From assembly GCF_014196515.1 (NCBI RefSeq), contig NZ_JACIDV010000003.1, positions 62,001 through 126,000 on the forward strand: 64,000 nucleotides of DNA, in the 5' to 3' direction. A program made the translations under genes and the position numbers. This DNA comes from Rhizobium skierniewicense. Lineage in GTDB: Bacteria > Pseudomonadota > Alphaproteobacteria > Rhizobiales > Rhizobiaceae. Under the pieces are notes generated by a model, which saw nothing but the letters and a program-made list of their open reading frames with translations, was not told where the DNA came from and ran no database searches. Below are positions 25,285 to 33,693 of this stretch, piece after piece; the first letter of the stretch is position 1; the number at the start of each line of letters is the position of its first letter.

Positions 25285-26112
25285 TCAATCCGCGGAAAGA
25301 GCGCGATAACGCTCCACGACCGTCGTCAACACCTGGTCGATCGGCCTGGCGTTCCAGGTGTTTGAAAAAATCTCGACCTCCTGCGGACCCGTAAAACCGG
25401 CCGTCTCGATCATTCTGCGAAACGCCTTGAGGTCAATCACACCGTCGCCCATCATCCCGCGATCATTGAGTGGATCCGTCGTCGGCACCAGCCAGTCGCA
25501 GATATGGTGCGCGAGAATCTGCCCATTTCGACCCGCGCGCGCCATCTGTTCCTCCAGTTCCGGGTCCCACCAGACGTGGTAGACGTCGATGGCGACGCCG
25601 GTGCCTTCACCCAGCCTGTCGCACAGATCGAGCGATTGCTTGAGCGTGTTGAAGCATGCGCGGTCCGCCGCATAAAAGGGGTGCAGCGGCTCGATGGCCA
25701 GCGGCACGCCGGCCTGTCTGGCATAGGGCAGCAATGCCGCCATGCCGTCCTCCACCATCTGTCGGGCGCCGTTGATGTCCTTGGAGCCGACGGGCAAACC
25801 GCCGACGACCAGCACCAGGCAATCGGCGTTCATGGCGGCGGCTTCATCGACGGCGCGTTTGTTGTCTTCGATTGCATCGCGCCTTCCCTGCGCGTCATGA
25901 GCGGGAAAAAACCCGCCCCGGCAGTGACCGGACAGCCTTATACCGTTCTGTGCGACGATCCGTGCCGCCTCTTCAAGGCCCACGCCATGCACATGGTCCC
26001 GCCACGGCGAAATCGTTGTGATGCCGTGGTGGAGACATGCGTCCACCAGGGTGGCGAAAGATCCGCCCTGTTTGATGGTGGCGAAGTTAATGGAAAGTCC
26101 TTCAAGGCTCAT
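25285..26112 (-). CDS. Sugar phosphate isomerase/epimerase family TIM-barrel protein
   Basis: This 275-residue AP-endonuclease-2 fold TIM barrel is like the inosose and keto-sugar isomerases. The probable metal ligands are Glu in LAIEPLHPF, Asp and His in IDVYHVWWD, His in LAHHICDW and Glu in EVEIFSN. It is the third gene of an operon with a Gfo/Idh dehydrogenase and a DUF993 protein. Epimerisation, isomerisation or C-O cleavage of a keto-sugar made by the dehydrogenase is the likely step; the substrate is not known. Confidence 0.88.
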   Translation of the reverse strand: MSLEGLSINFATIKQGGSFATLVDACLHHGITTISPWRDHVHGVGLEEAARIVAQNGIRLSGHCRGGFFPAHDAQGRRDAIEDNKRAVDEAAAMNADCLVLVVGGLPVGSKDINGARQMVEDGMAALLPYARQAGVPLAIEPLHPFYAADRACFNTLKQSLDLCDRLGEGTGVAIDVYHVWWDPELEEQMARAGRNGQILAHHICDWLVPTTDPLNDRGMMGDGVIDLKAFRRMIETAGFTGPQEVEIFSNTWNARPIDQVLTTVVERYRALSAD

Positions 26113-26155
26113 GTCATGGCCTCCTCAAAAGTTGCCCGCACGGGTTCCATCCATC

Positions 26156-27319
26156 TCAATTGACGCCCCGCACACTGAGAAACGTCTTCATGCGCTGGGT
26201 CGCAAGGTCGGTGTCTGCAAGAACATTGGCCTTGTCCGCCAGCCGGAAAAGTTCGGCGAAATGCAGAGTTGAACGGGTGCTCTCCTGCCCGCCGATCATG
26301 GTGAAATGGTCCTGCAGGCCGTTGAGGTAGGCCAGAAACACCACACCTGTTTTGTAAAAGCGCGTGGGTGCCTTGAAGATGTGTCGCGATAGCGCCACCG
26401 TCGGCTCCAGCGTATCGAAGAACTCTGCTTCGTTACCCTGCTTCAGACTGGCCAGCGCCCTGGACGCCGCTGGAGCGATGGCGTCGAAGATGCCGAGCAA
26501 GGCATCGGAATGTCCGTAGCTGTCGCCGGCAATCAGTTCGGCGTAGTTGAAATCGTCACCCGTATACATGCGCACCAGAGCGGGAAGGCGGCGGCGCATG
26601 GCGATTTCCTTTTCCTTCGACAGAAGCGAAATCTTGATGCCGTCGATCTTGTCCACGTTGGCAGCAATCATGTCGATGCAGGTGTCCATCGCCGCCATAT
26701 GGTCGGACGAACCCCAGTACCCTTCCAGCGCGGGATCGAACATTTCACCGAGCCAGTGAATGACGACTTTTTCATTGGCGTGGGCGAGCACACGGGCATA
26801 GGTCTCGAGATATTCATCCGGGGAACGAGCGCTGGCCGCCAGTGCGCGGCTGGCCATCAGAATGACGCGCCCGCCCTGGCCTTGGACAAAGTCCAGCTGT
26901 TCCTGATAGGCATCGACGATCTGGTCGAGACTGTAGCCGGTGCCGGTCAGATGGTCGGTTCCAACACCGCAGGCAATCAAAGCATCCGAGCGGCTTGCCG
27001 CTTCCTTCAAGGCCCGCGTGATGAGTTCCTGCGCCTGTGACCAGCCAAGACCCATGCCGCGCTGGGCGGTGTCCATGGCTTCTGCGACGCCGAGACCCAG
27101 GTCCCACAGCCGGTGCCGGAAGGCAAGCGTAGCATCCCAGTCGATGGCCGGTGTCAGCCAGGGGTCGTTGTCGGCCAGCGGGTCTGCCACTACATGCGCG
27201 GCGGCGAAGGCCACGCGGTTGAAATCGGCAGCATCGCGTCTTTCCAGCGCGATCGGTGTACCGGTCAAGCGGTAGGTTTCGGTGGAGCGATCATGTCTCG
27301 GTAGCCTCAGTTCTGTCAT
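26156..27319 (-). CDS. DUF993 protein, dihydrodipicolinate-synthase-like aldolase fold
   Basis: This 387-residue protein matches the DUF993 family, distant from the Schiff-base aldolases of the DHDPS/NAL class. Lys229 in DGIKISLLS sits where those enzymes carry the catalytic lysine, and DPALEGYWGSSDHM and MYTGDDFNYAELI are further conserved-looking parts. The ATG at 27319 follows GAGGTGA; a TTG at 27337 would overlap the upstream gene. It stands between a dehydrogenase and an isomerase, so carbon-carbon cleavage of a sugar intermediate is a reasonable guess. No member is known to me with a settled reaction. Confidence 0.82.
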   Translation of the reverse strand: MTELRLPRHDRSTETYRLTGTPIALERRDAADFNRVAFAAAHVVADPLADNDPWLTPAIDWDATLAFRHRLWDLGLGVAEAMDTAQRGMGLGWSQAQELITRALKEAASRSDALIACGVGTDHLTGTGYSLDQIVDAYQEQLDFVQGQGGRVILMASRALAASARSPDEYLETYARVLAHANEKVVIHWLGEMFDPALEGYWGSSDHMAAMDTCIDMIAANVDKIDGIKISLLSKEKEIAMRRRLPALVRMYTGDDFNYAELIAGDSYGHSDALLGIFDAIAPAASRALASLKQGNEAEFFDTLEPTVALSRHIFKAPTRFYKTGVVFLAYLNGLQDHFTMIGGQESTRSTLHFAELFRLADKANVLADTDLATQRMKTFLSVRGVN

Positions 27320-27329
27320 CCCGGTCACC

Positions 27330-28472
27330 TCAGACAATCGCGGGAACGTCGAGCCAGCGGCGCTCCTTCCAGGATTTCAGCCCCAGTTCTGCAAGCTGCA
27401 CGCCCTTGACACCTTCCATCAGTCCGTAAGGCCACGGCTCGTCATCGGCCAGATGCCGCACGAACATTTCCCACTGTGCCTTGAAGCCGTTGTCGTAGAC
27501 CACGTTGTCCGGCACTTCCTGCCAGGTCTTGTAGAAATCGATCGTCTGTGGCTGGTCGGGGTTCCACACGGGCTTTGGTGTGTTGGTGCGGTGCTGCGTC
27601 CAGCATTTGGTCAGGCCCGCCACCGCCGAACCGTGGGTACCGTCTACCTGAAAGGTGACGAGATCGTCGCGGCGAACGCGCACGGCCCAGGACGAGTTGA
27701 TATGGGCGATGACACCGCCCTCAAGCTCGAATGTGGCATAGGCCGCGTCGTCGGCATCTGCCACATAGGCGTTGCCCTGCTCATCGAAGCGTTGCGGAAT
27801 ATGGGTTGCGCCCAGGCAACTGACGGCTTTGACGTCGCCGAACAGATTGTCCAGCACATAGCGCCAGTGGCACAGCATATCGAGAATGATGCCGCCGCCG
27901 TCTTTTGCGCGGTAGTTCCAGGAGGGGCGCTGCGCCGGTTGCCAGTCGCCTTCGAAAACCCAATATCCGAACTCGCCGCGTACGGAGAGAATCTTGCCGA
28001 AAAAACCGCTGTCGCGCAGCATGGCCAGTTTGCGAAGACCCGGCAGGAAAAGCTTGTCCTGCACCACGCCGTGCTTGATACCGGCGCTTTCTGCCAGCCT
28101 TGCCACGGCAATGGCCTCCTCCAGAGTGTCGGAAATCGGCTTTTCGCAATAGACGTTCTTGCCCGCCTGGATGGCTTTGGTCAGCAGACTGCCGCGCATC
28201 TGCGTCGTCCCGGCATCGAAAAACAAGGTGTCGTCAGGGTTGGCCAGAGCCGAATCGATATCGGTCGTCCAGCGCTCGACGTTGTGCTTTTGGGCGATGG
28301 CCTCGATCTTATCGCCATTGCGACCCACCAATATGGGGTCCAGCATGACCTTCTCGCCGCTCTTCAGCGTAACCCCACCCTGATCTCGGATCGCAAGAAC
28401 AGAGCGGACGAGATGCTGGTTATACCCCATGCGGCCGGTGATGCCGTGCATGATGACGCCGATACGTTGCAT
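27330..28472 (-). CDS. Gfo/Idh/MocA family oxidoreductase
   Basis: This 380-residue NAD(P)-dependent dehydrogenase of sugars or cyclitols has a variant Rossmann loop (GVIMHGITGRMGYNQHL), the family EKP motif in CEKPISDTLEEA, and active-site HWRYVLDNLFG. The ATG at 28472 is preceded by GGAGG at good distance; the extra five codons upstream contain that ribosome site. It heads the minus-strand operon with DUF993 and the TIM-barrel isomerase. The operator-like motif 28531-28548 lies 60 bases upstream and is shared with the ABC operon. Confidence 0.9.
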   Translation of the reverse strand: MQRIGVIMHGITGRMGYNQHLVRSVLAIRDQGGVTLKSGEKVMLDPILVGRNGDKIEAIAQKHNVERWTTDIDSALANPDDTLFFDAGTTQMRGSLLTKAIQAGKNVYCEKPISDTLEEAIAVARLAESAGIKHGVVQDKLFLPGLRKLAMLRDSGFFGKILSVRGEFGYWVFEGDWQPAQRPSWNYRAKDGGGIILDMLCHWRYVLDNLFGDVKAVSCLGATHIPQRFDEQGNAYVADADDAAYATFELEGGVIAHINSSWAVRVRRDDLVTFQVDGTHGSAVAGLTKCWTQHRTNTPKPVWNPDQPQTIDFYKTWQEVPDNVVYDNGFKAQWEMFVRHLADDEPWPYGLMEGVKGVQLAELGLKSWKERRWLDVPAIV

Positions 28473-28530
28473 GAAAATTCCTCCCAAAGCATCCCACTCC
28501 CGTCAGGACGCAATTTTATCAGATCGAAAA

Positions 28531-28548
28531 TTTGTAACTGTTTGGTTA
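28531..28548 (-). promoter_or_regulatory. Operator-like motif shared by two sugar operons (copy 1)
   Basis: Read on the minus strand the site is TAACCAAACAGTTACAAA. It contains the dyad TAAC-N6-GTTA (28535-28548). A near-identical motif, TAACCAGATAGTTATAAA, precedes the ABC binding-protein gene on the plus strand, so both match TAACCARAYAGTTAYAAA in the same orientation relative to their operons. It is the likely binding site of the TetR protein encoded between the operons. Confidence 0.65.
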
Positions 28549-28660
28549 TTTGTGATTGTCGAACCGGCTTTCTGTCAAGTGGTTTTTCAGATGAAAACGC
28601 GGAGGTGAACAGAAACGGAAATTTCCAGGAGCGGTGACGAGGCGTCCCACATCCTTTGCG

Positions 28661-28678
28661 CCTTCGCACATGCGAAGG
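28661..28678. other. Perfect hairpin downstream of the TetR gene
   Basis: CCTTCGCA (28661-28668) and TGCGAAGG (28671-28678) form a perfect palindrome 41 bases beyond the TetR stop. It lacks a T-run on either strand; it could be a weak terminator of the TetR transcript or a protein-binding site. Confidence 0.4.
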
Positions 28679-28718
28679 TTGCGGCGATTGTTCTTGTTAT
28701 ATAAATTAGCTTCAGATG

Positions 28719-29465
28719 TTAAAGCGGCCGCAGTGCAGCAATGACCGTGTTGACGATGTGCTGGCCCCAACGCTCCAGCTCGGCGGGTGCCACGAGATCC
28801 CGCTGAAAGATCGTCGAGAGCGTATAGCGGTTGGAAAGATAGAAAAATCCAAGCGACGCAATCGTCAGATAAACATCGACCGGATCGAGACCCGGACGAA
28901 AGTCGCCGGTCTTTTCACCGCGCAAAAGCACATCCTTCAATTCGGATATGAAGTTCGAATGCATTTCCGTAATCGTCGAGGATTGTCGCAAGTATCTGGC
29001 CTGATTGAGATTTTCAGTCGCCAGAATGCTCAGGAATTCCGGGTGGTCAAGAAAGTAGTGCCACGTGAACAGGGCCAGTTCCCGCAAACCTTCCACCGGT
29101 GGCTTGCGGGTCAGATCCAGCCGATGTTCGGCATTGCGGATGTGCTGATAGGCATCTTCCAGCACGGCCAGATAGAGCGCATCCTTGTCGCCGAAATAGT
29201 GGTAGATCATTCGCTTGTTGGTGCCGGCGCGTCTTGCAACCACATCGATCCGCGCACCGGCCAACCCCTTGGCCGCCACCTCACGGCGGGCGGCTTCCAG
29301 AATGGCTGCGCGTGTTCGCTCGGGATTGCGAGATTGCGCTGCTGCCTTCTTTCGTGTTGAAGTTGGCTTGGCCCCGGTTTCCTCGTTTGTGTCTTCGGTC
29401 GCCGGTTTGCTGGTTTCATCCATCTTCAAAGGTCGCTTGACAATGCTGTTGATCGGTGTTCCCAT
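28719..29465 (-). CDS. TetR family regulator of the sugar regulon
   Basis: This 248-residue regulator has a long polar N-terminal tail rich in Lys, Thr and Ala, then a TetR helix-turn-helix (RTRAAILEAARREVAAKGLA and VARRAGTNKRMIYHYFGDKD). The C-terminal domain is helical. It is encoded between two sugar operons, and the motif TAACCA-N3-AGTTA touches its start. If the first ATG (29465) is used, the operator begins two bases upstream of it; the ATG at 29423 (MDETSK) would leave more room for a promoter. Probably it represses both operons and itself. Confidence 0.9.
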   Translation of the reverse strand: MGTPINSIVKRPLKMDETSKPATEDTNEETGAKPTSTRKKAAAQSRNPERTRAAILEAARREVAAKGLAGARIDVVARRAGTNKRMIYHYFGDKDALYLAVLEDAYQHIRNAEHRLDLTRKPPVEGLRELALFTWHYFLDHPEFLSILATENLNQARYLRQSSTITEMHSNFISELKDVLLRGEKTGDFRPGLDPVDVYLTIASLGFFYLSNRYTLSTIFQRDLVAPAELERWGQHIVNTVIAALRPL

Positions 29466-29466
29466 G

Positions 29467-29484
29467 TAACCAGATAGTTATAAA
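29467..29484 (+). promoter_or_regulatory. Operator-like motif shared by two sugar operons (copy 2)
   Basis: TAACCAGATAGTTATAAA contains the dyad TAAC-N6-GTTA (29467-29480) and overlaps a TATAAA box (29479-29484) that could be the -10 of the ABC operon. It is the same motif as at 28531-28548 and abuts the TetR start codon. Confidence 0.65.
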
Positions 29485-29544
29485 ACGGCAAGTCTTCATT
29501 GCCGTCATCATTCAATTTGGCATTCAATTAGGGAGGAGTTGCCA

Positions 29545-30834
29545 ATGTCCATGATGCTACAGAGGCGTGCCGTACTTTCGGCAGGTCTGGCTGCGCTTTC
29601 GCTTGCGGCGGTGGGTGGAGGACCCGCTTTCGCACAGGCTGCGCGAATTCGTTTGTTGTGGTGGGGCTCTCAGGAGCGCGCTGACCGCACCAACAAGGCA
29701 ATCGCTGCCTTCAAGCAGGTCAAGCCCGATCTCGATATCGCCGGGGAGTTCGCCGGGTGGTCGGATTACTGGCCCCGTCTGGCCACGCAGGTCGCCGGAC
29801 GCAACGCGCCGGATCTCATCCAGATGGATTATCGGTATATTTTCGAATATGCCCGTCGCGGTGCTCTGGCGCCCCTTGATGATTATCTCGGCAAGTCGCT
29901 GAAGATCGATGATTTCGGCACCCCGAACATCGATTCCGGCCGAGTTGACGGCAAGCTTTACGGCATCAATCTCGGCGTGAATTCATCCGCCGTGTTTTAT
30001 GACGCCAAGGGCTGGGAAAAGACCGGTGCCAAGCCACCATCGGCTGGCCAGTCATGGGAAGACTTTGCCAAGAACGCGGCAGAGTTCGGCAAGAACAAGC
30101 CCAAGCCCGGCTATTATGCCACAGCCGATGCCAGTGGCGTCGAGCCGAGCTTTGAAAACTGGCTGCGTCAGAAAAACAAATCGCTGTTCGTTGAAGGCGG
30201 CGGTTTGGGGTACGATGCCAAGGACGCCGGCGAATGGTTTGCCATGTGGGCGGCCATGCGCGAGGCCGGAGCCTGCGTCCCCGCTGACATTCAGGCGCTC
30301 GATCAGCTGAACATCGAAAGCAATGCATTGACGACCGGCAAGGCGGCAACGGCATTCGCCCACTCCAACCAGTTCGTCGGCTATCAGGCCATCAACAAGG
30401 CCAAGCTGTCGATCACATCCTATCCGAAGGTCGCGGCAGACAGCCCGTCCGGTCATTATCTGAAGCCATCGATGCTGATGAGCGTGGCCAATGGTAGTGC
30501 TGGTATCGAGGCTGCGGTGGATTTCATCAACTTCCTCGTGGCCGTGCCTGAAGGTGTGGATATCCTCGGCGTCGAACGCGGCGTTCCTGCGTCTGCGTCC
30601 ATGCGGGATCAGCTCAGCCCCAAGCTCAACGAGGTCAGCAAGGCGATGGTCGATTACATCGCCGAGGTTACGCCGGGTGTGGGGGCATTGCCACCGTCAC
30701 CACCTCCGGGTGCCGGCGAGTTCGCCTTCGTGCTCAAGCGCACCTCGGAAGAGGTCGGTTTCGGCAGAATGACGCCTGAGCAAGGCGGCAAACAGCTGGT
30801 GACCGAAGCGGAAACCGTGATCAAACGGAAGTAA
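29545..30834 (+). CDS. Sugar ABC transporter substrate-binding protein (SBP_bac_1)
   Basis: This 429-residue periplasmic binding protein has a signal peptide with twin arginines (LQRRAVLSAGLAALSLA, ending AFAQA), suggesting possible Tat export. The mature part opens IRLLWWGSQERADRTNKAI and contains PDLIQMDYRYIFEYARRG, as in oligosaccharide-binding proteins of the MalE class. The ATG at 29545 follows GGGAGGAG by six bases; the TTG at 29539 is too close to it. It is the first gene of a plus-strand operon with two permeases, two dehydrogenases and the ATPase. Confidence 0.93.
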   Translation: MSMMLQRRAVLSAGLAALSLAAVGGGPAFAQAARIRLLWWGSQERADRTNKAIAAFKQVKPDLDIAGEFAGWSDYWPRLATQVAGRNAPDLIQMDYRYIFEYARRGALAPLDDYLGKSLKIDDFGTPNIDSGRVDGKLYGINLGVNSSAVFYDAKGWEKTGAKPPSAGQSWEDFAKNAAEFGKNKPKPGYYATADASGVEPSFENWLRQKNKSLFVEGGGLGYDAKDAGEWFAMWAAMREAGACVPADIQALDQLNIESNALTTGKAATAFAHSNQFVGYQAINKAKLSITSYPKVAADSPSGHYLKPSMLMSVANGSAGIEAAVDFINFLVAVPEGVDILGVERGVPASASMRDQLSPKLNEVSKAMVDYIAEVTPGVGALPPSPPPGAGEFAFVLKRTSEEVGFGRMTPEQGGKQLVTEAETVIKRK

Positions 30835-30840
30835 CGATCC

Positions 30841-31794
30841 ATGACGTTTCGATCCGAACCGATAACAGGAGAGGGCCGGTCTGCGGCTCTTCCAGGGCAG
30901 GGCCGTGTGCGAAAAGCGTTTGATCGCAATTTTCACGCCTATGTGTTTCTGCTGCCGTGGCTCATCGGCTTTTTCGGCCTGACGCTTGGTCCCGCGCTGG
31001 CGTCGCTCTATCTGTCGTTCACGAATTACGATCTGCTGCAATCGCCAGATTGGGTGGGCGCTTCCAACTATGTGCGCATCGCAACTGCCGATCCAAAATT
31101 CGCAGCCGCCATGAAGGTCACGTTCACCTACGTCCTTTTGTCCGTGCCGCTGAAACTGATCTTCGCTCTGATGGTCGCCATGGCGTTCAACCGCGGCATC
31201 AAGGGGCTGACAATGTATCGCGCGGTCTTTTACCTGCCGTCGCTGCTCGGCTCCAGCGTTGCAATCGCCGTCCTCTGGCGTCAGCTTTTCGCCTCCGACG
31301 GTCTGGTCAACATGGTCCTGTGGCAGGCCTTCGGGTACGAAGGCCCAAGCTGGATTTCCAATCCGGACTATTCGATCTATACGCTGGTCATCCTGTCTGT
31401 CTGGCAGTTCGGTTCGCCAATGATCATCTTCCTCGCCGGTTTGCGTCAAATCCCGCAGGACATGTACGAGGCGGCGGAAATGGATGGAGCGGGCAAGATG
31501 CGTCAGTTTTTCCGCATCACCTTGCCATTGTTGACGCCCGTGATCTTTTTCAACGCGGTCATCCAGACGATCGATGCCTTCAAGGCCTTCACACCTGCCT
31601 TCATCATCTCGGAAGGGTCCGGCGGTCCGATCAATTCGACGCTGTTCTACACGCTCTATCTCTATCAGGAAGCATTCGGCTTCTTCCGCATGGGATATGC
31701 CTCGGCCCTGGCCTGGATTCTTGTCGTTATCATCTCGCTCTTCACGGCCTTTTCCTTCCTGAGCGCACGTTACTGGGTGCATTACGATGACTGA
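30841..31794 (+). CDS. Sugar ABC permease (MalF/UgpA type)
   Basis: This 317-residue inner-membrane permease has six hydrophobic segments. The first follows a basic tail (FHAYVFLLPWLIGFFGLTLG). The EAA loop that contacts the ATPase is visible as MYEAAEMDGAGKMRQFFRIT. It starts six bases after the binding-protein stop and its end overlaps the next permease by eight bases. Confidence 0.94.
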   Translation: MTFRSEPITGEGRSAALPGQGRVRKAFDRNFHAYVFLLPWLIGFFGLTLGPALASLYLSFTNYDLLQSPDWVGASNYVRIATADPKFAAAMKVTFTYVLLSVPLKLIFALMVAMAFNRGIKGLTMYRAVFYLPSLLGSSVAIAVLWRQLFASDGLVNMVLWQAFGYEGPSWISNPDYSIYTLVILSVWQFGSPMIIFLAGLRQIPQDMYEAAEMDGAGKMRQFFRITLPLLTPVIFFNAVIQTIDAFKAFTPAFIISEGSGGPINSTLFYTLYLYQEAFGFFRMGYASALAWILVVIISLFTAFSFLSARYWVHYDD

Positions 31795-32662
31795 TGCCGT
31801 CTCTTCGCTTCGTCCTGGGCAAACGGTGCAGCGTCCGCTGTGGAAGTCGGTTCTGCTCCACGCCGTTCTGATCGCCGCCTCCATCGCCATGATGTACCCG
31901 ATCCTGTGGATGATCTCGGGTTCGTTCCGCCCGCAGGATGAACTTTTCGGCTCATCCTCACTCATTCCCTCGTCGATTGACTGGGGCGGGTATATCAGAG
32001 GCTGGACCGGTCTTCAGGTCTCGTTCGGGCAGTTCTTCTGGAACTCGTTCTTCATCTCGGTTCTGGCAACCTTCGGCAACGTGGTCGGGTGTTCGCTCGC
32101 CGCTTTCGCCTTTGCGCGCCTCCGGTTCGGCGGACGGAATTTCTGGTTTGCGCTCATGCTGGGCACCTTGATGCTGCCCTATCATGTGGTGCTCATCCCG
32201 CAATATATCCTGTTTCTGGAGCTGGGCTGGGTCAACACGTCGCTGCCGCTGATCGTGCCGAAATATCTGGCGACCGATGCCTTCTTCATCTTCCTCATGG
32301 TCCAGTTCTTCCGGGGTATTCCGCGGGAGCTGGATGAGGCGGCGGTCATGGATGGATGCAGCCCGTTCCGGATCTACTGGAAAATCATGCTGCCGCTGTC
32401 GTCGCCGGTTCTGGCTACGGCTGCCATCTTCTCCTTCATCTGGACCTGGGACGACTTCTTCGGACCGCTGATCTATCTCAGCGATATCAACACCTACACG
32501 GTTCAGCTCGGCCTTCGCTCCTTCGTGGACAGTACCGGCAGTTCGGACTGGACGGCGCTGTTTGCCATGTCCAACCTCTCGCTCATTCCTGTTTTCCTTT
32601 TCTTCCTCTTCTTCCAGCGCCTCCTCATTGAGGGCATTGCCACCACTGGCATGAAGCGCTGA
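31787..32662 (+). CDS. Sugar ABC permease (MalG/UgpE type)
   Basis: This 291-residue second permease has six hydrophobic segments, MMYPILWMISGSFRPQDEL near the N-terminus and the EAA loop ELDEAAVMDGCSPFRIYWKI. Overlap with the preceding permease shows coupled translation. Together they form the heterodimeric channel of a MalFGK-type importer. Confidence 0.94.
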   Translation: MTDAVSSLRPGQTVQRPLWKSVLLHAVLIAASIAMMYPILWMISGSFRPQDELFGSSSLIPSSIDWGGYIRGWTGLQVSFGQFFWNSFFISVLATFGNVVGCSLAAFAFARLRFGGRNFWFALMLGTLMLPYHVVLIPQYILFLELGWVNTSLPLIVPKYLATDAFFIFLMVQFFRGIPRELDEAAVMDGCSPFRIYWKIMLPLSSPVLATAAIFSFIWTWDDFFGPLIYLSDINTYTVQLGLRSFVDSTGSSDWTALFAMSNLSLIPVFLFFLFFQRLLIEGIATTGMKR

Positions 32663-32679
32663 CATCAAGGCATTGCACC

Positions 32680-33693
32680 ATGAAACCCGTTCGGTTTGCG
32701 ACAATCGGTATCAACCACAACCACATCTTCGGACAGACGAGCTGCATGCTTGCGGCCGGTGCCGAGCATGTCGGCTTTCACGCCATCGAAGATGATCTGG
32801 CGCAGGAATATGCGCAGGCCTTCCCCCATGTTCCCCGCGTCGATGACAAGCGCCGTTTGCTGGACGATCCCGCAATCGACCTCATCATCAGCGCGGGTAT
32901 TCCCGATGAGCGGGCGGCCCTTGCCATCGAGGTCATGCGCGCCGGCAAGGATGTGATGGTCGACAAGCCCGGCATGGTAACGCTGGCGCAACTGGACGAG
33001 GTCAAGAAAGTTCAGGCGGAAACCGGCCGGATCTTTTCGGTGCTTTATTCCGAGCATTTTGAAAACCCCGCCACGGTCAAGGCTGGCGAACTGATCGCGG
33101 CTGGCGCCATTGGCAAACTGGTCTCCATGGCGGGTTTCGGCCCACACCGGTTGAGGGCATCCACCCGCCCGGCATGGTTCTTCGAGCGGCAGCGCTATGG
33201 CGGCATTCTGGTCGATATCGCCTCCCACCAGTGCGAACAGTTCCTGTTCTTCACCAATGCGCAGGAGGCCGATATCCTGTTTGCGAAGGTCGCCAACAAG
33301 GCCAATCCGCAGACACCGGACCTGCAGGACAGCGGCGATATTCATCTGTCGACCAAGGGCGTGGACGGCTTCATTCGGGTCGATTGGTTCACCCCGGATG
33401 GTCTGTCGAGCTGGGGGGATGGGCGCCTGTTCCTCACCGGCACGGAAGGTGCGATCGAAATCCGAAAGAATATCGATGTGGCCGGACGTGAAGGTGCAAA
33501 CCATCTGTTCCTGACCGACAAGACCGGCATGCATTATTTCGATTGCTCCAATGTGCCGCTGCCCTATGGCTCGCAGCTCCTGTCGGATATCCGCAATCGC
33601 ACCGAGACTGCCATGCCGCAGGCGCGCTGCTTTGCAGCGATGGAGATCGCTCTCAAAGCTCAACAATTTGCGGAGGGTCATCAACATGGCTAA
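32680..33693 (+). CDS. Gfo/Idh/MocA family oxidoreductase
   Basis: This 337-residue NAD(P)-dependent dehydrogenase-like protein has a Rossmann start that reads RFATIGINHNHIFGQTSCML, lacking the usual GxGxxG. The EKP motif is changed to DKPGM. ISAGIPDERAALAIEVMRAG and FGPHRLRASTRP are typical surroundings. The altered nucleotide loop with histidines is shared by a subset of the family; cofactor use is uncertain. It sits in the sugar ABC operon, its end overlapping the next dehydrogenase by eight bases. Confidence 0.85.
   Translation: MKPVRFATIGINHNHIFGQTSCMLAAGAEHVGFHAIEDDLAQEYAQAFPHVPRVDDKRRLLDDPAIDLIISAGIPDERAALAIEVMRAGKDVMVDKPGMVTLAQLDEVKKVQAETGRIFSVLYSEHFENPATVKAGELIAAGAIGKLVSMAGFGPHRLRASTRPAWFFERQRYGGILVDIASHQCEQFLFFTNAQEADILFAKVANKANPQTPDLQDSGDIHLSTKGVDGFIRVDWFTPDGLSSWGDGRLFLTGTEGAIEIRKNIDVAGREGANHLFLTDKTGMHYFDCSNVPLPYGSQLLSDIRNRTETAMPQARCFAAMEIALKAQQFAEGHQHG

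Noticed and set aside
27282-28637. 451-residue plus-strand frame
   Set aside because: Antisense of the Gfo/Idh gene at 27330-28472, whose Rossmann and EKP motifs are clear.
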